64,000 nucleotides of DNA from Deminuibacter sp966424055 (GTDB taxonomy: Bacteria > Bacteroidota > Bacteroidia > Chitinophagales > Chitinophagaceae), in the NCBI GenBank assembly GCA_966424055.1, contig CBJLMB010000036.1, positions 1 to 64,000 on the forward strand, in the 5' to 3' direction. Under the pieces are notes generated by a model. That model was not told the DNA's origin and ran no database searches. It was given only the letters and a program-made list of their open reading frames with translations. Shown here in pieces: positions 18,901 to 26,492 of the stretch. The translations under genes and the position numbers were made by a program. Position 1 is the first letter of the stretch. Every line of letters begins with the position of its first letter.

Positions 18901-21900
18901 CGATAAGGGTGGCCTATTTCCAGAACGGGGGCGATCAAATCCTGACAGCATCTTATGCCGGGCCTGGCATCAGCAAACAGGCGATACCTGACAGTGTATT
19001 GAATATGCTGCCGGCAAATGCCACCACACTGGCAGCACCCGGAGCGCCCAATGTTCCGGTTAATTTTACCGCGACCGCGATCAGCTCTTCCAAAATACAG
19101 CTGAGCTGGAAAGATAGTGCGACCAATGAAACCGGTTATGAGATCTACCGTTCAGCCAATAACAACAGCAATTATGCCCTGCTCACTACGGTTGGCGCTG
19201 CTGATGCTGTTACTTATACCGACAGTACCCTGTTTGCCAATGCTACTTACTTCTATAAAGTAAGGGCGATCAACGCAACCGCATCATCCGGTTATACACC
19301 GGAGCTAAGCGCCACTACACTGAATAACCCACCGGTTATTGCGGCTATCGCCAGCCAGTTTATGCGTTATGGAACACAACTGCAGGTGAATGTGGCTGCT
19401 TCCGACCCGGACAATGAACAGCTGACCACACTGATCAGCAACCTGCCAGCTTTCGGAAGTTTTCTTTCTACAGGCAATGGCACGGCTACCATAACCTTTA
19501 ACCCGCAGCAGGCAGACCAGGGTGTTTACAACAATATTACCATTACCGTAAACGACCAGCATGGCGGTTCAGCTTCTGCCAGCTTTAACCTGACCGTTAA
19601 TGATAATTACAACCCGGTTATTTCGGGCACTGCAACAACCACTGTTAACGAAGGCAGCACGGGCAGTCTTACATTGACTGCATCAGACCAGAACCCGGGT
19701 GATTCAGTCAGGTGGAGTTTCCAGAACCTGCCTTCTTTTGTAACAACAGCGATCAGCAGTGGCACAGTAGTGTTCAATATTAAACCCGGCTATGCTGATG
19801 GTGGCGTGTACACAGTGGGAGTAACAGCTTCTGATGGCCGTGGCGGTACAGATAATAAAACCATTACGATCACAGTAAATACGGTTAACCTCAACAAGCG
19901 CATATTGATCAACTTCAACAGCGGTACCACCAGCGCACCTGCCCCCTGGAACAATACCAATAAACCACCGGCACAAAATGATGTTTATGGGCCATTTAAA
20001 GACAGCAGTGGCAATATCACCACCATTGCCATAAAGGTGATGTCGCCCTGGCAGAACATGAACAATGGCACCAATGAACTGGGTGCGAATACCGGTAATA
20101 ACAGCGGCATTTATCCAGATGTGGTGATGAGCAGCGCTTATTTCACAAGCAGCGGTACAACACAAACCTTCAAGCTCACCGGCCTCGATACTGCCAGCAA
20201 ATACAACCTGACCTTCTTTGGCAGCAGGTCGGGCGTAACAGACGACAGGACTTCTGTTTATACTGTAAAAGGCACCAGCGTATCCCTGAATGCAGCCAGC
20301 AATACAAAGAACACGGTTACTGTCAACAGCCTGAAAGCTGATGCAGACAGCACACTGACCATCACACTGCAGAGCGGATCAGCCTCGCCTTATGGTTATA
20401 TCAATGCCATGGTGATAGATAAGCTCTATGACGATGGTACAGCACCTGCTGCGCCTAAAAACCTGGCCGCCACGGTGCTGCCCAGGGGAGCCGCCTCCCT
20501 TAGCTGGACGCCTGTAGCCTATAATGAAGATGGCTACCAGGTATACCGCTCCACCGCTGCAGCAGGTCCCTTCCAGCCAGTAGGCACTACACCTGCCAGG
20601 GCAGCCGGTTATACCGACAGCACTGTAGCAGGCAATACTACTTATTATTACCAGGTGCGTGCATTCAATACGCATGGCGTTTCAGCTTTTACACCGGTAG
20701 TATCAGCAGCTATCCCGGCCAAACCGCCGGTAATGGCTAACCTGGCCGACCAGTACATGCGTGGCGATCAAACGCTCAGCATTCCTGTGTCTGCCAGTTA
20801 TGGCAGTTCACAAAGCCTTACACTCACGGCTTCCAACCTGCCATCTTTTGCCAGCTTTACTGATAACGGAAATGCAACCGGTACATTGGTACTGCACCCG
20901 TCCAATACACAGCTGGGTACTTACAGCAATATCACTGTTACCGCAACCGATGCATATGGCGATACCAGCAAACGGAGCTTTACACTGACCGTTAAAGACA
21001 AGGCCATCTCTTCTGTTTACATCAATTTCAATGAGGTAAATCCTGAACCCTGGCCCTGGAACAGTTTTAACAGTGCCCCAAATGCAGGTGCTGCCGTAAC
21101 CAATGCAAAAGACGATATCAATACCAACACCGGTATCGCCGTAACCCTGCTCGACAGCTGGAGCGGCTCTAACAATGTTGGTGCAGTAACAGGTAATAAT
21201 ACCGGCGTGTTTAACGATAATGTGATGAGCACCGCTTATTATGAGCCTTCATCCAACACCAAGCGCATCAGCATAACTGGTCTTTCAACCGCCAGGCGTT
21301 ATAACCTGATATTCTTTGCCAGCAGGGGCGGTGTTTCTGATACAAGGCTCACCAGGTATTCCGTAGGCAGCCAAACTGTATCGCTGAATGCTTCCGGTAA
21401 TACATCCAACACCGTACAGATCAATGGGCTGGTACCTGATAATACAGGGCAGATACTGGTGAATGTGGTTAAAGACCCCACTTCCTCTTATGCCTATATC
21501 AATGCCATGGTGATACAGGCTTATACCTATACCGGCATCCCCATTGCACCAACAGCGCTTGCTGCCAGCTCTTCTTCCAGAAGCAGTATTAACCTCAGCT
21601 GGACCGACAGATCTGATAATGAAACAGCTTTTGAAATATGGCGATGCCCCACTTACAACGGCACTTTCACCCTGCTGGATACAGTAGCCGCCAATGTAAC
21701 CACTTACACCGATAAGAACCTCGCCGCCAACAGCAAGTACTATTATAAAGTACGTGCCAAAGCTGGAACTGTTTATTCAGATTATACCAATGTAGCCGGT
21801 GCATCTGTTGTTTCTTTCTTTGTGTACATCAATTTCAACAGGGACAATCCTGTAGCTGCACCATGGAACAATACCAACAGCACACCACAGGCCGGTACCG

Positions 21901-22721
21901 TTTACAGTAACCTGGTCAGCGACCAGAACACTTCCACCGGTATTAACATGACGGTGGGTGATAATTTCAGCGGTTACAATCCCTATGGCATGAACACCGG
22001 TAACAACAGCGGTATTTACCCCGATAATGTTATCAACTGTACCTGGTGGCTGGATGTGGGCAGTACTGCCTCTCTGAAAATAGATGGCCTCAACCAGGCC
22101 ATGCGGTACAATTTCGTATTCTTTGGCAGCCGCAATGGCAATGGCGACAATGGCGACAGAACAACGGTTTACAGCATCGGCAACAGCAGTGCTTCACTCA
22201 ATTGTACAGACAATATCTCGCGCACAACACAGATCAATGGCATTGCCCCTGATGCAAACGGCGCAGTGAACATACAGATCAAAGCGGGTGGCAAATCGGC
22301 TTACGGCTATATTGGTGCACTGGTGATACAGGCTGCCAATGCTGCCGATACCAGCGATAATGTTACGCCTTTCAGCAGGCTGGCAGCAAGCAAGCAACCG
22401 AAAACCAATGCAAACAGCCAAACCCAGCCTAATACTGCAAATAAAGCGGTGGGCGATAATACGGCAAAAGCATATCCCAATCCGTTCATTGACAATATTA
22501 CCCTGCAACTGTCTATGGAAAAAGCGGTGGATAAGATGAATGTTGTGCTCACAGATATTTCGGGCAATGCACTTTACCTGAAAGAGCTGAGAAATGTACC
22601 GCAGGGCCCCAGCCAGTACCAGCTGAACCTGGGATCTGTTCACCTGCCGAAGGGCATGTACCTGATCAGGGTACTGGGTATGCCCGGCAATAAAAACACG
22701 GTTATTAAAGTGATAAAATAA
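15945..22721 (+). CDS. Giant T9SS-exported esterase-like multimodular protein
   Basis: A 2258-residue secreted protein. The signal peptide (1-23) ends SFGQ. Residues 60-285 are an alpha/beta hydrolase of the PHB-depolymerase/feruloyl-esterase type: FFHGAGEAG (98-106), nucleophile Ser177 in GLSAGG, candidate acid Asp229 and His261 in LGHGTW. Ig-like sequence runs to about 435. Then follow FN3 (453, 551), PA14 (641-786), FN3 (792), PA14 (879-1022), FN3 (1034), cadherin/Ig-like (1127, 1221), module X (1317-1496), FN3 (1500), Ig-like (1592), X (1688-1859), FN3 (1865) and X (1958-2131). PA14 and FN3 point to carbohydrate binding and spacing. Residues 2176-2258 are a type A T9SS sorting domain (AYPNPF start, KGMYLIRV, KVIK end), so it should be surface-anchored or released. 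Its position between the two exopolysaccharide gene blocks suggests it binds or de-esterifies that polymer; this is inference. Confidence 0.9.
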   Translation: MQKLYTVLAFAYTVLFSCFSFGQSVLDPNDPIVEYNSSNPPTQPPAGQIGKWVRTKKLNWNTDSYKAYIYNGIAFRLKFPKTYNPTAADGKQYPMIAFFHGAGEAGPITDNEYSMYHGGNVFNDAVNNGVFDGYILIMQSQGGFWGNPAYQALTELIDYMVANNKLDPFRVITNGLSAGGQGTWEMLLYKPTYIAGALPMSYNSIGYKDPGTVNTVKWTPIWNFQGALDGSPAPSTSQQVRDAMLAAGGNYTYTEYPDLGHGTWDRAWAEPDFFPYALRAHKANPWSLTGRTQFCPNDAINATLGVTAGFDAYQWRKDGVVISSATTNQLTVTAKGTYDCRVKRGNSWSPWSPAPVVIQTKAPTVSPNIQVSGLASKVVPAPDGSTGVQLEVPAGYASYNWQRTTDTTVLSTTRYLPGATPGNYHVKVTEQFGCSSNFSDSFTVVNANGPNGPDAPANLNATAISKTQIKLVWSANPNPAFKQTNFEVYQATASGGPYKLVAFIHPDSVSYTASGLNANTVYYYKVRAVNNTAASATAGPANALTQADLTPPTAPANLRSGVVTQTSAQLIWDAATDDVGVTNYDIYVNGVKSYSIGNQTNFTVYNLTEGQTYTFLVKARDLSGNISPFSNQLALGAGFNGLAYSYYRGQWNFMPDFKTLTPVQTGVTPNISLSNRLDEVNFAFLWQGYINIPVTGTYVFQTSSDDGSKLYIDTTYGVSVPSTVNNDGLHGVQTVNSKALTLTAGVHRFIASFFQQGGGYAMNVNWQTPQTNGQFVSIPDSAFVEKITMGAVPAAPSGLVATAVSYKKINLSWQDNSNNETGFEIYRSAAAAGPYVTIGTVAAGKTAFADSVVQPSTTYYYKIKAIGQYGSSPFSDDGYASLQYKYYETGSLSVLPDFTTLTPQKTGNINNFDISIRNRNSQYAITYDGHIKVPVTGNYTFYTSSDDGSNLYIDGTGTSNLVVNNDGLHGAVEKSGTVNLTAGVHAIRVAYFQNGGDQILTASYAGPGISKQAIPDSVLNMLPANATTLAAPGAPNVPVNFTATAISSSKIQLSWKDSATNETGYEIYRSANNNSNYALLTTVGAADAVTYTDSTLFANATYFYKVRAINATASSGYTPELSATTLNNPPVIAAIASQFMRYGTQLQVNVAASDPDNEQLTTLISNLPAFGSFLSTGNGTATITFNPQQADQGVYNNITITVNDQHGGSASASFNLTVNDNYNPVISGTATTTVNEGSTGSLTLTASDQNPGDSVRWSFQNLPSFVTTAISSGTVVFNIKPGYADGGVYTVGVTASDGRGGTDNKTITITVNTVNLNKRILINFNSGTTSAPAPWNNTNKPPAQNDVYGPFKDSSGNITTIAIKVMSPWQNMNNGTNELGANTGNNSGIYPDVVMSSAYFTSSGTTQTFKLTGLDTASKYNLTFFGSRSGVTDDRTSVYTVKGTSVSLNAASNTKNTVTVNSLKADADSTLTITLQSGSASPYGYINAMVIDKLYDDGTAPAAPKNLAATVLPRGAASLSWTPVAYNEDGYQVYRSTAAAGPFQPVGTTPARAAGYTDSTVAGNTTYYYQVRAFNTHGVSAFTPVVSAAIPAKPPVMANLADQYMRGDQTLSIPVSASYGSSQSLTLTASNLPSFASFTDNGNATGTLVLHPSNTQLGTYSNITVTATDAYGDTSKRSFTLTVKDKAISSVYINFNEVNPEPWPWNSFNSAPNAGAAVTNAKDDINTNTGIAVTLLDSWSGSNNVGAVTGNNTGVFNDNVMSTAYYEPSSNTKRISITGLSTARRYNLIFFASRGGVSDTRLTRYSVGSQTVSLNASGNTSNTVQINGLVPDNTGQILVNVVKDPTSSYAYINAMVIQAYTYTGIPIAPTALAASSSSRSSINLSWTDRSDNETAFEIWRCPTYNGTFTLLDTVAANVTTYTDKNLAANSKYYYKVRAKAGTVYSDYTNVAGASVVSFFVYINFNRDNPVAAPWNNTNSTPQAGTVYSNLVSDQNTSTGINMTVGDNFSGYNPYGMNTGNNSGIYPDNVINCTWWLDVGSTASLKIDGLNQAMRYNFVFFGSRNGNGDNGDRTTVYSIGNSSASLNCTDNISRTTQINGIAPDANGAVNIQIKAGGKSAYGYIGALVIQAANAADTSDNVTPFSRLAASKQPKTNANSQTQPNTANKAVGDNTAKAYPNPFIDNITLQLSMEKAVDKMNVVLTDISGNALYLKELRNVPQGPSQYQLNLGSVHLPKGMYLIRVLGMPGNKNTVIKVIK

Positions 22722-22738
22722 AAGCACCGGTTAAACAG

Positions 22739-22770
22739 GATCCGCCACCATCCGGTGGCGGATCTTTTTT
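22739..22770 (+). terminator. Rho-independent terminator after the giant hydrolase
   Basis: A perfect 11 bp stem (22739-22749 with 22754-22764), loop atcc, followed by six T. It lies 18 bp after the stop codon and 31 bp before the acyltransferase gene. Confidence 0.92.
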
Positions 22771-22800
22771 CTTATACAGCTGGCGCATTAAATAAAAGGC

Positions 22801-23943
22801 ATGACGAAAACAGAAAGAATTCACGGTTTTGACGCGCTGCGAACCATTGCCATGTGGCTGGGAGTGCTGCTGCATGCAGTGATCGCCTACAAGGCAAGCC
22901 CAGAGCCTAACTGGCCGTACGATACAGCCATCAATGGCCGTTTTCTCGACTGGCTGTATAATTATATCCATGTTTTCCGCATGCCATTATTTTTCTTTGT
23001 GGCTGGTTTTTTTGCCAGGATGGTTATTAGCCGGTCGGGTAGCCTGTACTTTATCCGGCAACGGTTTAAACGGATCGTGGTTCCGTTTGTGCTGGGGGTT
23101 ATTGTTATTGTGCCGCTCACCCTTTTCCCTTTCAATTTTTATAAATTCTGTTATACCGATCACCTGCCTGTTAATACCGCTTTACAAAACAGTGCAGCGC
23201 AGCTATGGCATTGGAATGGTTTGGCTCACCTGTGGTTTTTGTATTACCTGGTTATTTTTTATAGTATTACGCTGGCAGGCCGGCTGCTGGCCGTTAAACG
23301 GGGGCTGTGGCAGTTATCCTGTAAAAACATTTCCATCATCCATTTGCTGGCGGCGACTATTGTATTATACCTGGTGTTATGGAGCTTTGGCAGCAGCGAG
23401 CCCCCGGTATATACAGGTATAAAGCCTAGCCTGTTTTACCTGGCCTACTATGGATTTTTTTACCTGGCAGGCTGGATAGTGCAGGTACAAAGCCAGGCAG
23501 TACGCTCACTGGGGCGGTACTGCTATGGACTATTGGCGACAGGTACGGCAATAGCTGTTTACCTGTTTTTACAGCCAGGGCTACGTGCATCATGGCTGCT
23601 GCCGCTGACGGCTTTGCAAACCATTGCTGTTACAGCGGGCATAACCGGCTTGTTCATCAAATATTTTCATAACGAGAACAGGGTGTGGCGTTATTGTTCC
23701 GATGCTGCCTACTGGGTTTACCTGGTTCACTTGCCGGTAGTGGCTTTATGCCAGGTACTGCTGCTGTCGTCCCCGCTGCCTGTTCCATTAAGGCCGGCGA
23801 TCGTGCTGGTGGCTGGGTTTGGCTTCAGTTTGCTTAGTTATCAAGTGTTTGTGCGGTATACGATCATAGGTGAATACCTGCATGGCAAAAGAAACAGGCC
23901 CGAGAAAAACAACCATCCCCGCAGGAACATGGCTTTAAGATGA
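22801..23943 (+). CDS. Acyltransferase 3 family membrane protein (OpgC/MdoC-like)
   Basis: The 380-residue product has about ten hydrophobic segments and the acyltransferase-3 signature near the N-terminus: FDALRTIAMWLGVLLHA with Arg14 and His25, then FRMPLFFFVAGFFA. It resembles the OpgC/MdoC group that moves succinyl or acetyl groups onto periplasmic glucans. Here it probably O-acylates the exopolysaccharide or its lipid-linked precursor in the inner membrane. It begins only 31 bp after a strong terminator, so its promoter must be very close to, or overlap, that hairpin, or it relies on read-through. The C-terminal tail is rich in basic residues. Confidence 0.85.
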   Translation: MTKTERIHGFDALRTIAMWLGVLLHAVIAYKASPEPNWPYDTAINGRFLDWLYNYIHVFRMPLFFFVAGFFARMVISRSGSLYFIRQRFKRIVVPFVLGVIVIVPLTLFPFNFYKFCYTDHLPVNTALQNSAAQLWHWNGLAHLWFLYYLVIFYSITLAGRLLAVKRGLWQLSCKNISIIHLLAATIVLYLVLWSFGSSEPPVYTGIKPSLFYLAYYGFFYLAGWIVQVQSQAVRSLGRYCYGLLATGTAIAVYLFLQPGLRASWLLPLTALQTIAVTAGITGLFIKYFHNENRVWRYCSDAAYWVYLVHLPVVALCQVLLLSSPLPVPLRPAIVLVAGFGFSLLSYQVFVRYTIIGEYLHGKRNRPEKNNHPRRNMALR

Positions 23944-24052
23944 GTTCTGCTGCCCACCTGTTTAATTAATATATAAATGGCGCTGTTTTATCGTTCCCAG
24001 CCGGTTAAGGCCCCTATCGAAGTAAGACAGCGTGTTTTCGTTAGACAATTCA

Positions 24053-24185
24053 ATGCATTCCCGAACAAAAATGAACACTTCACCAAGTTCAACCCTTACA
24101 TGCAAAGCTGTCCGGTTAATTTTAATTGGCAAACCAGCAAGTATCAAAACAACCTGCTTTTCAAGTCGCCAATAAAAATTGCCCC
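24053..24185 (+). promoter_or_regulatory. Conserved leader, copy B, upstream of the Wzc-like gene
   Basis: This is the partner of the leader at 15805-15944. Strong matches include cttcaccaa (24078-24086), ttaatttta around 24116 and the exact aaaacaacctgctt (24146-24159). Because the match ends right before the ATG at 24186, as in copy A, it also supports that start over the in-frame ATG at 24126. Confidence 0.55.
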
Positions 24186-26378
24186 ATGGATTTTATATAT
24201 CTTTTTAAGGTATTGCTGAAGAGGAAATGGATCATTCTCTCGGCAGCCATCGTCGCGGCGGTGATTGCCTACCTGTTTACCAAAAATGAAGTGAGGCAGT
24301 ACAAATCCGTGGCAAGGGTTTCAACCGGTTTTGCCACCAATGATGAAATAAAAATAACAAACGATAATTTCAATTATTACGAGGCGGATACCAAATTCAA
24401 CAATGCCATTGTAACGTTCACCTCGCCAACAGTGATCAGCCTGCTTTCCTACAAACTTATTTTACACGATTTAAGCGGCAGCAAGCCCTTTCGCGAGCTG
24501 AACACCCAGCAGAAGAAATCTGAAATTTATACCGCTGTAAACAAACAGCAGGCTATTGATATGTTTGAAAACAAGCTGCTCACCATGAGCGTGCTTACCT
24601 CCTTTAAACCTGAAGAAAAACAGCTTTTGGAATTTTTGAAACTGTATGGGTATGATTATATCTCTTTATCGAAAGACCTGAATGTTTACCGTTTACAGCA
24701 TACGGATTATATCCAGATCGATTATAAATCAGAAAACCCGCAGCTTTCTGCTTTTATTGTAAACAATGTGTTCAGCGAATTTCAGCGGTACTATAAAACC
24801 ATCCGCAGTGAAAAATCCACTGAATCAATTGATACACTCCAAAGCCTGCTGGAAAAGAAAAAACACGATCTCGATTCCATCAATGCGGCCCTACGCAGCC
24901 TCGGCGCTATTGATGCCAATGTAGAAAGTACCAGCAAGTTTGAGCTGATCACCCAGCTGGAAACCACGCTGGCGGAAGAACGCAACAGGAATACCACGCT
25001 GAGCTATTCGCTTGAAAAATTAAAACAGAAATTATCCAGGCAGGGCAGCTCAAAAGTTGCCAGTAGCAGTAATAATGATGAACTGCTGCTGATGCGGAAA
25101 GCCATGAATGAAGCTTATACCGCTTATCTCAACAGCGGCTCCAGCGACCAGGCATTGTTGAATAAATACACAAAGCTCAAAGCCGATTACCAGGGCCGTG
25201 TAGCGGAATACAGTTCAGACAATAAAAAACCGGTTACAGACAATTCTGCGGCAGACCTGCAGGAGAAGAAAAGCGATATCGAAGTTGACCTGCAGGCCAG
25301 CAACGACAATATCAGGGCATTGCAGGCAAGGATAAATACACTGAAAGGAAATGTGATGCAGGACGCCTCTAAAAACATCGCTGTAGAAACCCTGCTAAAA
25401 GAAGCTGATCAGGCCAATAAAGATTACCTGGCCGTTAAACAACGCTACAATGATGCTACCGATATCAGTTCTGCTTCTGTAAACAATTTCAGACTGGTGC
25501 TGATGGGGCAACCGGCTATCGAAGCCGAGCCCTCTAAAAGGGCATTGATTGTGGGTATGGCAGGTGCATCGGCTTTTGTGCTGTGCATCCTGGTCATTGT
25601 ATTGCTTACTTATCTCGACCTGTCTATTAAAACACCGGATATTTTCAGCAAAGTGGTTAACCTGCGGCTGATCAGTATGGTCAACTATGTCCAGTTCCGC
25701 AACAGGCGCCTGATCGACCTGGTGGCTTCCACTAATACCTCAGATGAACCGGTTGATAAAAGAAGGAACAACCAGTTCAGGGAATCTATCCGTAAACTTC
25801 GTTTTGAAGTGGAGCGCAGCGGTAAAAAAACATTTCTTTTTACCAGCACCCGTAAAGGCGAGGGGAAAACCACACTGATACAGGCACTGGCTTACAGCAT
25901 GAGCCTGAGCAAGAAAAAAGTGCTGATCATCGATACCAATTTCTGCAACAACGATCTTACCCTGCAGCTGGATGCGGCACCTGTGCTGGATAAATTAAAA
26001 TACCAGTCAGGCACCGCATTGCTCGCGCATGTGAACCAGCAGGTACGCAATGCCGGTGTGGAAACTGTTTTTGCCATAGGCTGTAACAGTGGAGATTATA
26101 CGCCCTCTGAATTTTTGCCCCGCGAAAGTGTTTTGTATCATCTTCACAGTCTTACCGAAGAATATGATTATATATTCCTGGAAGGGCCACCACTCAATGA
26201 TTTCAGTGATAGTAAAGAGTTATCCCAATATGTGGATGGTGTGATAGCCATTTTTGCCGCCAATCATTCCATTAAACAGATCGATAAAGAATCCATCAGT
26301 TTTTTCAAATCTATGAATGGCAAGTTCTGTGGTGCCGTGCTGAATATGGTTTGGCAAGAGGATGTGGCACTTTCATAA
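24186..26378 (+). CDS. Wzz/Wzc-like polysaccharide co-polymerase with ATPase domain
   Basis: A 730-residue protein when started at MDFIYLFKVLL, the usual beginning of this family; an ATG 60 bp upstream is in frame but lies inside the conserved leader. Transmembrane helix 1 is at 15-33, followed by a long periplasmic coiled-coil-rich region (about 200-440), then helix 2 (about 452-478). The cytoplasmic ATPase domain has Walker A STRKGEGKTTL (553-563), a Walker A'-like strand VLIIDTNF (about 577-584; the usual IDxDxR is altered) and YIFLEGPP (about 662-669). It lacks the C-terminal tyrosine cluster of classical BY-kinases and ends EDVALS. The family controls chain length and couples to export. 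It is the first gene of a plus-strand block with the polymerase. Confidence 0.85.
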   Translation: MDFIYLFKVLLKRKWIILSAAIVAAVIAYLFTKNEVRQYKSVARVSTGFATNDEIKITNDNFNYYEADTKFNNAIVTFTSPTVISLLSYKLILHDLSGSKPFRELNTQQKKSEIYTAVNKQQAIDMFENKLLTMSVLTSFKPEEKQLLEFLKLYGYDYISLSKDLNVYRLQHTDYIQIDYKSENPQLSAFIVNNVFSEFQRYYKTIRSEKSTESIDTLQSLLEKKKHDLDSINAALRSLGAIDANVESTSKFELITQLETTLAEERNRNTTLSYSLEKLKQKLSRQGSSKVASSSNNDELLLMRKAMNEAYTAYLNSGSSDQALLNKYTKLKADYQGRVAEYSSDNKKPVTDNSAADLQEKKSDIEVDLQASNDNIRALQARINTLKGNVMQDASKNIAVETLLKEADQANKDYLAVKQRYNDATDISSASVNNFRLVLMGQPAIEAEPSKRALIVGMAGASAFVLCILVIVLLTYLDLSIKTPDIFSKVVNLRLISMVNYVQFRNRRLIDLVASTNTSDEPVDKRRNNQFRESIRKLRFEVERSGKKTFLFTSTRKGEGKTTLIQALAYSMSLSKKKVLIIDTNFCNNDLTLQLDAAPVLDKLKYQSGTALLAHVNQQVRNAGVETVFAIGCNSGDYTPSEFLPRESVLYHLHSLTEEYDYIFLEGPPLNDFSDSKELSQYVDGVIAIFAANHSIKQIDKESISFFKSMNGKFCGAVLNMVWQEDVALS

Positions 26379-26387
26379 TTACCAGGT

Positions 26388-26486
26388 ATGCAATCAAAGC
26401 AAAGAACTTCAGCCTACGAAAAACTCGTCACCGCGATTGCCGCAGCGGTGATGCTGTTTGTATTTATCAAAGAACTGTTTTTTTAA
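26388..26486 (+). CDS. Small single-pass membrane protein (32 aa)
   Basis: An ATG at 26388 opens a 32-codon frame between the Wzc-like gene (ends 26378) and the polymerase gene (starts 26493), leaving gaps of 9 and 6 bp. The peptide has a polar, basic N-terminus (MQSKQRTSAYEKLV), one hydrophobic helix (about 14-27) and the ending KELFF. The tight fit and the amphipathic-then-hydrophobic layout support a real gene. I do not recognise a family. A role as an accessory subunit of the co-polymerase or polymerase is only a guess. Confidence 0.6.
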   Translation: MQSKQRTSAYEKLVTAIAAAVMLFVFIKELFF

Positions 26487-26492
26487 CCGGTC

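Noticed and set aside
24126..24185. Upstream ATG extending the Wzc-like protein by 20 residues
   Set aside because: The extension lies inside the leader shared with another gene, and MDFIYLF is the usual family start.
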